A stretch of DNA of 64,000 nt from Pycnopodia helianthoides (taxonomy: Eukaryota; Echinodermata; Asteroidea; Forcipulatida; Asteriidae): contig CM063251.1 in NCBI GenBank assembly GCA_032158295.1, positions 18,105,425 to 18,169,424 of the forward strand. The letters are read 5' to 3'. A program made the position numbers and the translations under genes. Numbering within the stretch: position 1 is the stretch's first letter; every line of letters starts with the position of its first letter. Below, one piece after another: positions 23,652-35,864 of the stretch. The notes beneath the pieces are model-generated. The model was not told the origin of the DNA, searched no databases, and saw nothing but the letters and a program-made list of their open reading frames with translations.

Positions 23652-23898
23652 CAGGGCCCCATTTCATAGAGCTGCTAAGCACAACAATTTGCTGAGCTAG
23701 AAATTTCTACATTGATAAAAACAAGATTACCAACCAAATTTCCACGTGATTTTCAGGATAAGCAAACAACAGCTGAATACCAGTAACAAGCATTATGCAA
23801 CACATGGAAATTTGGTTGGTAACCCTGTTTTTATCAAGGAAGAAATTTCATGCTAAGCAATTTGTTGTGCTTAGCAGCTCTGTGAAACTGGGCCCAGG
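23652..23898. repeat. GGGCCC foldback repeat beside exon E7
   Basis: Starts CAGGGCCCCATTTCATAGAG and ends GCAGCTCTGTGAAACTGGGC. Long inner arms also pair: ACCAACCAAATTTCCACGTG on the left against CATGGAAATTTGGTTGGTAA on the right. It ends 43 bases from the E7 boundary. Confidence 0.9.
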
Positions 23899-23941
23899 TC
23901 AAGACCGAAACTATCTGCAGTTCTTTAGTGACTGAACTCAC

Positions 23942-24135
23942 CTTGAAGTTCGGGTTGGAGTTGACCTGGTTCGTCCAGGCAGAACGTGTGTTCAACTGAT
24001 ACTTGAAGGACCCTCGGAAGGAGGCTTCGATGTCTGCGAGGGTGTAGGAGCAGACGGCAGAGGAGCGGACCACGCCCCCTGCAGTAGCAAACACACCGAA
24101 GATTGTCTGCGTTGACTCCTCATAGAAGGTGGATT
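23942..24135 (-). CDS. Semaphorin exon E7: FGVFAT to NPNFK
   Basis: A 194-base exon: two bases completing Gln, then 64 codons ending in phase 0. The acceptor is CTTGGCAG and the donor GTGAGTTC. It encodes STFYEES, IFGVFATAGGVVRSSAVC, SYTLADIEASFRGSFKYQ, then NTRSAW and NPNFK. The S-A-V-C-x-Y/F...D-I-x-x-x-F-x-G-x-F-K strand-helix block is diagnostic for semaphorins. The following RSAW...NPNF segment is a class 5 feature. A palindromic repeat (23652-23898) ends 43 bases past its donor. Confidence 0.96.
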
Positions 24136-26220
24136 CTGCCAAGGGATTAGAGGATTAAGGATTAATTTAGAATTAGAATTGAAGGATTGGAAGAACTAAC
24201 AACTATAAACGTGGCATTGCTAGGTACAAGGTATCTTACTGTAATCCTGATAGAGTCTTAGAAAGAAACTCCAAATGTTTAAGACACCACAAAAAGTTAC
24301 AAATTATTCCAACCACATACAGCGTTTGTTGTCGTTCAACATACATTATGACCTATCAACAACCAATCAATTTTAAATTAGAAATGGTATATAAATCTAC
24401 TATCAGTTTTAAAAATGTGGGTTTTGAGGCCATGCTTGGTGAGGTATCAAAGCATATTCAGTTTGCATATTCAGTTTGCGGTAACACCATGTGTATAATA
24501 TATCTACTTTGCTTTGTATTTTTGTTTTTTTGTGATTTTTTTTTTCAGGTGATCAAAAACTTGGCAAATGAAATTCCAAAGCTTTAAATGATAAAACATT
24601 TTCACATATCTTGCATTGGGGACAGTGAACAATTGAATTAACTGTGTTTTCTTCAGCAAAGTTGTGCAGTCTCAGTGCTCTCCGTGTCCAGAGAATGCAA
24701 AGAAATGAAATCAAATAATACATTTAATCGTGACGATGTGTTTTTTTTAAAAGCCATCTCTGTTCATAAAAATTCTCAATTTGGAGTTTAACAAAAAATC
24801 TCATTTTGTCAGTGCGTCACACATATTTTATGAGCAATAGAAAAGATCTCAACTTGAAAAGAGGGACCACAGAATCAACACATGCCCTTCTTCACAATGG
24901 GTTTATTCATCTGAGGTGTGCAGCGAAGCTAGGGGGGGTATCACATCACCTGTGACAAGCAATAAAGCTACACGTTTGAGTCCATTCTCGGTGAGTGCAC
25001 CGGATGTGTTCCGCTTACCTGGTTATAGAGGGAACTTTTTTGTCTACTTGTATCTAACTTTTCCTGAGTGCATGGACTGTTTTTATGATCATTCACTTTT
25101 TTTTATATTCTTCATCCTGGACATTTTAGAATATTTACATCTGTTTAACAGGTGCAGGACGGCAAAGTACAGGTGACCTTCGTGTGAACTTAACACTTAA
25201 ATGTCAAATGTTGATAAACTACGGGTTGTGACTAGGTGTGTGTATGTGTGTTGGAGGGGAGGGAAGGAGGGGTACATTAATGTCCCATCTGGCCTGGGGG
25301 AGGGGTCGAATGTAGTTCAGTGCAGAGGGTGGCGGGTGGAAGAGCCAACTGCAGTATGTTTAATTGACCTAGAATAGCAAAACCACATGGACTACTAGTC
25401 AGGGCTGATCACATCTGATACATTGAGACGTATTACAGATTAGTTTAAGGTGAGTTGGGTAAAACTTGAACCATCTCACACAAAGACTTGCTGCATTAGT
25501 GAGAACTTTCAATGGGTAGAGAGATCAATTAGATTTACAGGAAAAAATGAACCCTTTTCTGATGTTTTTCTGGGGGGAAAAAAGTCTCAATGAAAAGGTG
25601 GGACAGTGAATGATAAAGACTGGCAGTGACATGCTCCGGAGCAGATTTTGACTAAGCATGATTGGTTACCTAATGACTGGGGAAACAAATTCCTCAATTC
25701 TGTAATGGAACAGGATTTACTTTTTTTTGTAATATGCAAATAACAAAAGATAACGGCATAACAGTTTGGCAGGAACAAGGAAAATGGTTTTCAATCATAT
25801 ACCATTCGCGATGCCTGGCATATGGATTTGCATTTCTGATACAGGGCATGGAAAATAACAAAAAGAATTTAATTTTAGACAAATTGGGCCCAATTTCATA
25901 GAGCTACATAAGCACAAAAAAATATGCCAAGCACAACAAATTATGCTTACCAGAATAAGGTTACCAGCCAAATTACCATGTCACATGTGCTACTTGTGAC
26001 TGGTATCCTGCTCATTTCTGCTAAGCAGGAAATTGTTAAGCAACATTTTCTGCTTCCCAAGCTCTATGAAATTGAGCCCTGATGGTTAAAGACATCTGAA
26101 AAGGGGAAGTTTCAAATCTTGCTGCTTACAGTTTTTTTTATTCAAGCAGCATAAACCATGTCGGTGGATTTAACTTTTATTTCCTGAACACCAAAGAGAT
26201 GGAGCTTTGAATAAACTTAC
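24136..26220. other. Intron E6-E7 (2.1 kb)
   Basis: Apart from the palindromic repeat at 25883-26081 I see only T-rich stretches and a G-rich segment near 25250-25340. Confidence 0.7.
25883..26081. repeat. GGGCCC foldback repeat beside exon E6
   Basis: TTGGGCCCAATTTCATAGAG at the start and AGCTCTATGAAATTGAGCCC at the end, with the family core TTACCAGAATAAGGTTACCA and ACTGGTATCCTGC. About 139 bases from the E6 donor. Confidence 0.9.
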
Positions 26221-26329
26221 GTAATTCATCAAAGTGGAAGGGATAGTCTCCAGGAACTGAGCATGTGATACGAGCCTTCATGAAGGTCGTCCAGTTGTCT
26301 TCTAATAAATACTGCCCTCCTGTGTCATT
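26221..26329 (-). CDS. Semaphorin exon E6: W-T-T-F-M-K-A-R block
   Basis: A 109-base exon: 36 codons plus a C that forms a Gln codon with E7. The acceptor is CCTGACAG and the donor GTAAGTTT. It encodes NDTGGQYLLED, NWTTFMKARITC and SVPGDYPFHFDEL. The segment from NDxGG to the cysteine and PG is one of the best conserved semaphorin blocks; LLEDxWTTFMKAR is typical of class 5. NDT and NWT are potential N-glycosylation sites. A complete palindromic repeat lies 139 bases past its donor, at 25883-26081. Confidence 0.96.
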
Positions 26330-26624
26330 CTGTCAGGTGAGGGAAAAGAAAAGTAAACGATTATCAAAAGTTGACAAGTTGTCAAAATAGATCGATGGAC
26401 TGCTATTCCGGAGGACAACTCCCCCTCAAAAAAAACAAAAAAACAAACAAAACGAAACCGCCACCTTCATTAAAAGAGAAGGGACAAGAAAGGAAAATGT
26501 TTAATGACCCCCAAGCTGGTTAAAAGGGTAAATGAGTGAAAAAAAACACCTCGCCCCAAACTAAATTTGTAAGGAGGGGGAAAACAAAATAAATGAAAAC
26601 AAAATCAAATTAAACCAAAACGAA

Positions 26625-26642
26625 CCCCCCCCCCAAAAAAAA
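26625..26642 (+). repeat. C-run/A-run junction C10A8
   Basis: Ten C followed directly by eight A. Confidence 0.9.
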
Positions 26643-26975
26643 TAAGAGTCTCTGTTTTGAGTACTGAATTGGTTTGTTCTTCTGCATCAAATAAATGACA
26701 GTAACATTTTTAGTCAAGTGTTGCTTTGACATTTACGGCCTGCCATTCACCTTGAGTGCCCACCTCTGCTACATAAGTTGCTCCTAGACGTCAAATGCCC
26801 CAAAATAAAAAAAAAATTAAAAAGTCTGGGAAAATAATTCCCAGGCTTTTGTTTCCGGCAAATCAGAAGCAAAATTATAACAAACGCCTACGTTGGACAA
26901 GAATCAAATGCTCACACGCCCTCACAGAGTTTCGGTGTAACAGCTGTTAAAAAATGTTCATCTCAAAACTTAAAA

Positions 26976-26994
26976 CCCCCCCCCCCAAAAAAAA
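26976..26994 (+). repeat. C-run/A-run junction C11A8
   Basis: Eleven C followed directly by eight A; 350 bases from the previous one. Confidence 0.9.
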
Positions 26995-27703
26995 TCAAAC
27001 AATGGCGATATCAAATGAATAGTTCTCTTCCTTTGCCTTTGACTTTGGGAACAACATCTGTTTAAAATTTCAAGAGTTTTACTCCGGATATTGAAGGAAA
27101 AAAATGGGACCGATTCTTGTGATTTTTAAGGAGAAATTCCCAGAGCGCTGTGACTTTGTCCTGTCTGGCTAGATCATTTGAATGGTGCCAGCTGATAAGA
27201 TGCAAAGTGAGATGCCTTATCCCATGTATTAACCTTTCTCTCTCTCGGCCATCTTAGAAGCTTGGGTACGTACGGCTAAACCCTCCATCATGTCTTGATG
27301 ACACGTCAGTGAGGAGGTGTGATAACAACTCTTATCAACCCGTTGCAATGTTAGGTTGAGGAGTTCATGACGGAACAGCGACTGAGTATTGCTAAGGATG
27401 AACTGCTAAAAGGGTAGCAGGAGCCGTGACGTCTAAATCTCAACCTTGCTTGGAATAGTTTGCATAGCTTTGAGCACATTTTAACCGGTTTGAATAATGC
27501 CACTGCCAATTTCTGACATTAATTTTTTCACATTTACAATAAATAAGAAACAACCGAGGAGTTTTAGTGTTTATGTTTTAATCACATTCAATTTTCTAAT
27601 TTATTGAGAACATTTGTTAAAACAATTAAATGTGTTTTTTTGTAAAACTAAACGAGTGATGCAAATAACTCAAGTTGACAAATGATGCTGAAACCTTTTG
27701 TTA

Positions 27704-27815
27704 AAAAAAGGTTGAAATGCCCACCAAAAAGACAAGCGCAGATTCTTAAGTATAGAACAAAAAAGGTTGAAATGCCCACCAAAAAGACAAGCGCAGATTC
27801 TTAAGTATAGAACAA
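27704..27815 (+). repeat. Perfect direct duplication, period 55
   Basis: A segment starting AAAAAAGGTTGAAATGCCCA and ending TAAGTATAGAACAA occurs twice in tandem with no mismatch that I can see. The identity suggests a recent event or an assembly artefact. It ends 78 bases from micro-exon E5. Confidence 0.92.
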
Positions 27816-27893
27816 TAGTATCAAAGTGGTCTTGAAATGTTCAATGCAACGTTCTTAACTGGTGAGATATTTTCTTGTTTTAGGCCAACTTAC

Positions 27894-27926
27894 CTTGCAT
27901 ACACGTGCAACTCTTGAATATATCAC
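27894..27926 (-). CDS. Semaphorin exon E5: 33-base micro-exon
   Basis: An 11-codon exon, phase 0 at both ends, encoding VIYSRVARVCK. The acceptor is TTTTTCTGCAG and the donor GTAAGTTG. It exactly fills the gap between NCGK of E4 and NDTGG of E6. It gives the family motif x-Y-S-R-V-A-R-V-C-K-N-D, whose cysteine is structurally conserved. Skipping it would keep the frame but remove a propeller strand. It is too short for normal ORF detection and lies between introns of 12.4 and 1.56 kb. Confidence 0.94.
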
Positions 27927-30706
27927 CTGCAGAAAAATGGGAAAAAAGGAACAAAAAGAAAAAGTAGGTTCTTGTTAAATACGATCACTGAGGATCAAGA
28001 GTTACATAAGTTCACAATACATACTTTTTTTTGCCTCTTTTTGGAAACCTCTAATAATGGAACAAATGAAGGGAATTTTAATTCTTTTTAATATAATTTA
28101 ATGTTTTCAGGAATCTGAAACAAATTTCTTAGGTCTCTATTTCATTCCCAAGCACCCCTCACACAACTTCCATCTGAAATCCACGAACATTCCACTCGAA
28201 TGCCTGTCAAATCCCACCCATTCTTGTCTCTCTTCTAAAACAGGGGCAAAACCCTTCATGCTCTGCTGCATCCTGTCTTCAGGAATGGGACAGCTCGTGA
28301 TGAGGTACAGCTCGGATACAAGAGAAAAAAGGAAAAAAAAAAGTAACGCCCAGTTGCGTGTGAGTCAGACACTGAGGAGAGTGGAGAGGGAAGCCTGTGA
28401 ATGTGATAAGCTTCCTTTAGGTGACTAGATTGAAGGGTGCTGTCAGGGGTGTGTGTGTGTGACAGAGCCTTGCAAAGAGAAGGGGGGGTAGCAAGCTTGG
28501 GTTTGGTTACTGGGTATCACTGGTACCAAAATCTAATTATCATCTTATGTCTTATTTATAGCATTTTAACTTAATATTTGTCAATATTCCACCACGCAGC
28601 AATACAAGTGGCAGTCTTGTACACACTTCAGATTACAATGAATGGCATTTCTATGATTTAGTTAAATTCCTGTCCTTATTAAATTTACAGAGCCTGCAGG
28701 CCACAAGTAAATGCTAAATACGATCTGCTTTCGAGAAAGTCCCTCTTTCCTCGACCATAAAGAAATGCAAAGAGCCCTTCTAGACCTTCCTTCCAGAACG
28801 TTCCTTGGGCTAAGTGAGCCGTGGGAACCCTTTGTAGTTTCTGTCTGTGACTTGGCCACCAGCCATCAAGTTGCCTAAGTAATTAAGCTTCACCCTAACC
28901 CGCAACAACCACAGAGGATGAACTTCCCTCCCTGTCACATCAGAGCATCCTTTAAATTTGTTTTCCTCTTTAACTCTAACCCAGCATTCCTCCCCCTCAC
29001 CCTAAAACACAACCCCCGGTGGGGATTCCAATAATCAGAAGAACAATGCTAGTGTTTGAGATCACCCAGGTTTCTGTAACCACGGGTCACATCAGAAGAA
29101 GGTTGGGAGTCAAAGACGCTCCCCTAGGGATGTCTTTGGTGGAGTTGTGGGTGTGGTTCAATGAGATGGATACATAGGCATCTGAGAGTTCATCTGAATT
29201 TATAGAAACTTGGGACTAATCAGATTACGTGAAAATGGAGAACCAGGGATTTTAAGAGGTTGAACTATGACAGTTCTGTGTGTGTGAGTGGCACCACTTG
29301 CCCTCCAAGCAAACTACGAATGGGTGTGTATAGCGTTGAACTAAACACCATTACAAAGTCAATAAATAAAAAAGCAACTCCTTAAACGTCATGAAACTGG
29401 GTCATTTTCGATCCAATTTCGCATTTTTGTGCTTGATTCCAGTGGGACGCCATGTCTAGTAGAAAAAAATCCCATCACATCAGGTCAGTCAATCAGGTAA
29501 CCCTCCCCTGGGTCTGGGCTAAAAACCTGAAAAAAATCTCTTATATTGTAACTTTATCCCGAACTCACAAATTGGGTGACATTTTCCTGGAGTCTGTCGG
29601 AAAGCTTATCAACGATTTTGATTTTTTTTTACAGATTTGTCAGATACCTGGGGGTGATTCCTGTTTTAGAGCTTAAGGAACCCCATAATGTAGAAGGAAA
29701 ACTTCTCAGATCTTTGTTGACCTTTAATTGTTCTGTGGGTTGTTTTGAGAACGTCCACAATCTTGTCTGTAATTATCTCTCTCTCCATCATTCACCTCTT
29801 TGAGTTTCTAGATGCGATTCACCTTCTTGTTACATCCTAGTTCACTGGGTCACTTTTGCTTTGTTTGTTTGTCCGGTTCAGTTCTCTGTCTGTCCTGTAC
29901 GATCTATTTCACGTTCTGTTAGTCCAGTATCTTGTTTCAAAAAGGCATTTCTATACAAGACTTGGTCTTTTGAATATGCCTCCATATATTATTTGCCTTT
30001 GCTTCATTGTGTCTTATGTAACTATTATTCTTGTATTTTTTTTAACGTCTTTGTTTAATTGATCTTCTCCATGATTACTTGTATGTACATTTTACAGTAA
30101 GAAAATAAATGTAGAAATGAAAAAATTTATGAAACTTTGCGTGGGCATATGGGGACTCTTGTTAAGGGGGAGCAGAGGGGTTTCTTTGCCAAAATTGTTC
30201 ACAAATAAAACACAAGTACCAATGTCTAATACCGGGTAAGAAGTCCTTTTTTGCTTTCTCTGTCCATTTTTCTTGCTGTGCCCAAATTGTCCCACTGTTT
30301 TGCCCGAATTAGGGAGGGCAGTTGAGCCCCAACTGCTCAGTGTGTTGTATGCCTATGAATATGCAAACAATTTATTTTGTTTTATTTACAAGGCAACCCT
30401 GAAATAAGTTTCTACAAGGTATAATCAAACACTGTATAATGACATAATGACATTTACAAATGGCACTAATGAGATGCAGAGATTGTAATAGAATCTACAG
30501 ACACCGCATCACAGCAGTCTGAACAGCTTGTTAGTCTGAACAGCCTGTTTTAAAATGTCACTGTGACTTTAATGAAGCATCATTATTATATAATGACCAT
30601 TCTCAGCTTTTCCCACCAGCGTATAATCTTAAAATTACAAACGGTTAATTCAACACGCATCTTGAGCATCAAATTTTTGCTGACATCACCTTTTTTTGAC
30701 ATCACG

Positions 30707-30824
30707 ATCCAATTTCATGGCTCTACTTACAACGGAATTCTGCATTTACGGCGCACAACAAAACACACGATTCTATGGGCCGTACGTTCAGAAGTCCGCA
30801 GTAAGTAGAGCCGCGAAACTTAAA
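30707..30824. repeat. GGGCCC foldback, diverged short variant
   Basis: GATCCAATTTCATGGCTCTA and TAAGTAGAGCCGCGAAACTT form the arms, with ACGGAATTCTGCATTTACGG inside. Same layout as 13706-13830, more decayed. Confidence 0.8.
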
Positions 30825-31213
30825 CCAAGGAGTGGAAATTGAAAATGAATATAGAATGAGATCCGAGGACTGAGTAGAGAGTAAAGGATTCAGGGAGGGA
30901 CGTGATTTGAGTTGACCAATGGCCAGGACAATCAAGTATTAAACGAGCATTAACCTTGCTGACCTTCTAATTGGATAGAGACTGCCTTAACAGAGCTCCA
31001 CTTACACCCCTTGGTGCTTGACATACACCCCTCGATGCTTACAACTTCATTGTAGTCATCGATAAATGCAACAATACAACACCCAATAAACAAACCACTC
31101 CTCAACTAGATACAAGGCAAAGAACTCGAGCCAAGTTGTCTTTGAAATCTATCCTTCCATCTAACCCTCATAAAAAATGCCGGTCGACACATTTTCCAAT
31201 GTGCCCAGAGGAG

Positions 31214-31220
31214 TATAAAA
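31214..31220 (+). promoter_or_regulatory. TATA-box-like site
   Basis: TATAAAA in the context GAGTATAAAAGCTGG, with an E-box CACGTG 10 bases downstream. No first exon can be identified after it, so function is doubtful. Confidence 0.2.
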
Positions 31221-32163
31221 GCTGGAACACACACCCACGTGCTCTCGGATAAAAACAAACCGGTCTCTGTCATCTGAACAAGTTATTCTTTCAAAACATT
31301 GTTTTCACACCTGTTCCAAGGAAACCAGAAGGGTATTATTTTCTTTGCACAGACGACCACCAGATCAGAAGAGTTTCTAATGATTCAGCTCCTTTGAGAC
31401 TCCGAGTTCCCGTACTTGACGTACTTGACGCCGCTTTCCGACACCTTTTTTTTGTTAAACCGAAGTCAGAAATATTTTAATATGGCCACTGAGTAAACCA
31501 CTTAAAGACACATGACGTTTACAGTGTTTTATTGTAGTGTTTCTGTCAATGGTGCGTTCAGTGATGTATCGGCAGCCCGGCGAGGTCGCCAGCCGAAGAG
31601 GGCAACTCAACATGAGTGACTGATGGCAGTCTAGTCTAATACTTTAATGTCATTGCTCCTTTCAATCACTTGATGTCGTATATCAACTTTCACCTTAATG
31701 CTCCACAAAAGATATCAACATAAAAGAGATGCCGAGTGCGCCTTTAAGTCTTTCTTATTATATTCTTTGCAGTTTGCCACTTTAAGCGTCCATACAGATG
31801 AAAGCTTCCCTTATGGCATTATTCCCTATGACTAGTAAACAATCCATCTGAAAACAAGACAACCATCTGTTAACCCTAAGCCTGGATTTCCACTTTCCAT
31901 CCATCAAAATTTCTCAGTTCTTCAGTCTGGCTGGTTGGCCACTTCTTTTGTTGATAAATCGACTTTTAAAAGTCTAGTAGTAGATATTTTTTTAAATGCT
32001 GACAGCTGTGGAGTATCCTTCTCCACTAATAAACTAAAACTAACAAGTAACTATTTCAAGCTTTTTCCACAGGACATGAGGTTGTTTTTTTTTTTGCTTT
32101 TTTTATACACAATGTCTAGGGTGTTATAAAACAATTATTGCTTCTATGTTATACTCGTGCCAA

Positions 32164-32277
32164 AGTTAAAACTACAACTTCCTCGATGATTCCTGAAGTG
32201 GTCTCGGTTTTCCTCGACTTCACCACAGGAAAAAAAAAAAAGCACCGCGGATCACCTCGGGAGTCGTAGTTTTAACC
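32164..32277. repeat. Foldback repeat
   Basis: AGTTAAAACTACAACTTCCT at the left pairs with GGGAGTCGTAGTTTTAAC at the right, about 110 bases end to end, with an A11-12 run between. Confidence 0.75.
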
Positions 32278-32377
32278 GAAGCACTCGAAGCAGTCAATAT
32301 TTGTGTACTAGTCAACCTTGTGGGTGAGAGTAGGCAGCCGCTTCCCAGGTTGTGTCGTAAACTTGGCTGTGATCCCT

Positions 32378-32552
32378 GGCTATACGGTATAGTCTGGGTG
32401 CAAGACGTCCCTGTTCTGTTTTCCACTGCCGCCACGGGTTTGTGGAGTGATAGTGCCCTCTATTGGCGGCAATCGATGGGGCAGATCGCGGACTTTTATG
32501 GGTCGTGGAAATACAGAACAGGGACGTCTCGTACCAAGACTAGCTATATGGC
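32378..32552. repeat. Foldback repeat with about 45-bp arms
   Basis: GGCTATACGGTATAGTCTGG and GACGTCCCTGTTCTGT on the left pair with ACAGAACAGGGACGTC and CAAGACTAGCTATATGGC on the right. Inner CCGCCA and TGGCGG also pair. Confidence 0.85.
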
Positions 32553-32637
32553 AGTCACAGGTTGAATGGCTTCTGACTGGCAACCCCCCCCCCCCCCCGA
32601 ACAAAGATATTGACAAAATAGGGAGACCGCCAACATT

Positions 32638-32785
32638 AGGGCTAGATAGCTCAGTTGGTAGACGCCGGCATTTAATCCGGAGGTCACAGGTTCAAGTCCC
32701 GTTCAAGTCAATTTTTCCTCTGTTCAACCCAAATTATTTCAAATTCACCCACTTAGTTTCCCTTGTGGCTTATTACTGAATATTA
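32638..32785 (+). repeat. tRNA-derived SINE
   Basis: Head GGGCTAGATAGCTCAGTTGG (A box), anticodon-arm region CCGGCATTTAATCCGG, B box GGTTCAAGTCCC, then CAAGTCAATTTTTCC, TGTTCAACCCAAATTATTTC and CTTGTGGCTTATTACTGA. The anticodon stem and acceptor stem do not close properly, so not a functional tRNA. The leader AGGGAGACCGCCAACAT is shared with 44012. Confidence 0.85.
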
Positions 32786-33837
32786 AAATGTTACAATCAT
32801 CCCATGGAATGTTTTTACTCGACGATCGCTCTGTCTTAAAGAAAATTGTAACCGAATCCTCAGTGAAAACTTCTGTTTTGATTTTGTTGACGATACGTAC
32901 TTGCATCATGCCACAGTTGATAGTTTTTTATGGGCCTGTTTTTTCTTTCAGAAAAGTGGTAAACAATTTGGGCTGTAAAACGCATCATAGTGTGCTGTTT
33001 GCTTTGTTAGTTTATTTTTTCGATGGTGTTTCATCATCTGTCAAATTAATTTACTCCCAGTTTGAAAATTTACAACACTCCTGGCTGGCGCGGATTCATT
33101 ACTGAAAGGAAATGCCCCCATAACACGGAAATGTTATTTGCTATATTTATCAGGTTGTAACTCCATAAAAAACATATTACCCATTCCACTGATCCCCTTG
33201 GTTGATGAACTGTGAGAGGTGCTAAGTAAATAATTGGTTATTAAACTATAAAATACCAACACAGCAGACTAGGCAACATTGCAAATTTTCTATGTCAACA
33301 TTTTCAGTTGTTGTTATAAAGAGGACAAGGACAAATCTTGAGCATGACACAAACTGAACCTTGATGATATATTTCCCTTAATGGTAAAAAGTTAGCATCA
33401 TCTGTTTTTGCTAAAAGTAGCAAGGCTCTTGCGTCTTACTTGAGAGTGCAAACTCCCCCAACTCTACGATTGTACTTTTCAGTAGATTTCTATCGACTTG
33501 ACAAACAAAAATGGCAGAGAATTTCTTTTTTAAAGGACCTCATTTCATCATCTGCCCGAGCTACAAAAAAAAGAGTTTATTAGCCAATCAAAATTCAGCA
33601 GGTGATCAGATTAAAAAAAGCACATTTAAGTGGGTAAGCTGTTTCAACTCGGCCCCATTTTGGAGCCTTCAGTATAGGGTGATAAAATTGTTCCCCTTTT
33701 AAAAATCTAATTTACTGAACTGTCTGCTACATGCACCTGTTGATGCACTTGGGGGGGGGGGGCAAATGGAACTTGTGGTGGGTTTAAGAACAACGATATA
33801 CTCCAAACAATTATGGGGGGAACTGGGTGGAGCTAGG

Positions 33838-33890
33838 GGGAGGGAATAACACCCTGGGTGGGGTGAGGGTGAGGGTGGGGTGAGGGAAAG
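33838..33890 (+). repeat. G-rich GGGTGA-type tract
   Basis: Repeated GGGTGAGGGTGAGGGTGGGG pattern with at least four G3 runs, able in principle to form a G-quadruplex. Confidence 0.6.
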
Positions 33891-35456
33891 GAAAGGCCAA
33901 CCCTCAAAGTTGAAATTACATCCTTAACCCCTACCCACTGCTAACGCCTCTAATACAGAGTTGTTTGAATCATAGAGCAAAGGAACAAGCGGGTGTTGTT
34001 GTCCACCGCCCCCACACCAGCCTCTAGTGATTTCATGGACAACATTAGACCTAAACCTGTCACACCCGACTTCCCATGCACACCTGTTTCTTGTGGCCCG
34101 CTGTGCTTCATCTGTGGCTAGAGACTGCACACCAGACCTGGGCATGTTACAATTACCAAGCAGTCTCTACACAAGTTAACTTGTCACAGTTTTGGGTGAT
34201 ACTGTTTTTTTCGCAGGACTGCGCCGAAAATGTGGTTTTGGTCTCTTCACTTTCACAGTATTCTGATGTGAAGAGAAGCAAAAGGATCTATACTCCGTTT
34301 TGAATTTTAATAAAGATCAAGCATTTATAAACTTTCAGACAATTGTATCTTTTTGTACAATTTTTTTCATTAAAATGGGGAATGTTTAAGCTGTCATAAA
34401 ACTATTTCAGTAACAGGATTAGTTGATATTGATTTATATTGTTTGAAAAGGTTCCAATGGGATCAATACAGAGAGAGGGACTGTTAACAAAAGGGACTTT
34501 CAAAATGACAGCATTTTCCAAAGGCTGCTCTGACTGTTTTGACAAACAAATCAATTATGCATCCACCATTTTAAAGCTTGTCAATGTTTTAATGATGCTT
34601 CAAAGATTCTTGAATGATAGTTTATAGCATTATGTTGTAGTTGTAAAAGACTTTTTACAAATTCAAAAATTCTCTTTAATCATCGTAAGATGACACACTC
34701 TCTTCCTTCGGTTTGAATTCCTTTCTTTCTCTCTCCCCCCCCCAGCTTTCATTTAAACTTAAAAAAAAAACAAGTGTAAATCAAAAAAAAAAAGGAAGTG
34801 ACCATTTCACAATTGCCAAAGTAAAATCCGTGAACAAGTTTCATTCAAAAGATGGTTGGAATTACTTTCAACGAGAGCAAGTCTAGCTGAAAAGATGTCC
34901 CTTCAAATGATGACTAAGTTTGCTGTCGTTTCTTAAACCCTAGATATTTCAGGGGGGGGGGTTAAAGTCTGGGGTGAAGGATCGCTGGGGGACTGAAAGT
35001 TAAGATGCCCCCGTCTTAAGAAAAGATACACCAGGATGTGAGATGCTTTCTTGAATTAGGTTCAAAGCGGTTCGTCTCTCTATTTTGCACGCTTCTCCTA
35101 ATCCTGCGACGGCAACATTCCGTTGCTGTTAAGTCTTTAATACAGCTGATGCTCGATACATTAATTATACTGGTCATTTGTGTTGAAGTCTTAAACCACA
35201 TTTGGCAGTGAAGAGATAATGACCTTCTAGTTGAAGGAATAAGTTTCACTCACATTTCATTTACCATTTTTGTCTGTGTACCAATGAGGACCAGATCTAC
35301 TATCAGCCAGCAAAGGTTTGAGCCTTTTTTTCCTGTTTTAAAACTATTTTTTGGCGAGTTGAATCCATGCAGCTGGTTTGTATCTTCAAATGTGACAGTT
35401 GCCATTTGCAAGGGTTGTCGACTTTCTTTTGAGATATGGCAACAAGCCAATAAGGT

Positions 35457-35545
35457 TGTTTCTAACATGTTCGACCAGCCAATGACATTGTCGCTGGGAA
35501 GCCAACCAATCAATAAGCTTGTCTCATCGATGGCAATGGGCCAAT
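35457..35545 (+). promoter_or_regulatory. Cluster of four CCAAT boxes
   Basis: CCAAT at 35457, 35479, 35506 and 35541 on the plus strand, mostly as GCCAATR. NF-Y binds such sites, and clusters occur in promoters and enhancers. No transcript start is visible, so this is only a candidate. Confidence 0.3.
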
Positions 35546-35864
35546 AGGAAGCCTCGTTAACCGAGAGATTACACCTGGTTCCTACCGGACTACTGGTCGC
35601 AAAATGATTCACCGCATGTTAACTATTTCTATTCAACAGAGAAACTTCCAGACGACATTTGCTTCCATCTAAACAATTCTTCCTCCTCTTTCTATCAATA
35701 GAACACTCCCTTGAAATATATTCAATTGTTTTTAACTTCCTTTGAAATGAGCCAATAAAATGAGCTACAATTATTATTACAATAGTTTTCTTAAACCAAA
35801 AGAAACCCTCAAAAGTAACCCCTAGGCCTGACGAGATCTGCGATGAAGATGTTGAAGAGATGTT

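Larger units (their letters stand above)
13230..23941. other. Intron E7-E8 (10.7 kb)
   Basis: Holds palindromic repeats at 13.7, 17.7-18.0, 19.5 and 23.7 kb, an inverted SINE pair at 16.3 kb, a TIR MITE at 17.1-17.5 kb, the ribozyme-bearing inverted repeat at 21.5 kb, a 32-base T run at 21138-21169, and a repeat shared with 61.7 kb at 23.4 kb. Nothing was recognised in 15.1-16.2, 18.1-19.5 (beyond a C/A run) or 21.8-23.3 kb. Confidence 0.6.
26330..27893. other. Intron E5-E6 (1.6 kb)
   Basis: Very A-rich with two C-run/A-run junctions (26625-26642 and 26976-26994) and a fresh direct duplication at 27704-27815. No gene seen. Confidence 0.7.

Noticed and set aside
33838..33890. Interstitial telomere repeat.
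   Set aside because: The GGGTGA pattern is irregular and is not TTAGGG; better described as a G-rich low-complexity tract.
35250..35612. Minus-strand ORF of 120 codons.
   Set aside because: Overlaps the CCAAT cluster and has no recognisable motif; no supporting splice sites in phase with the gene.
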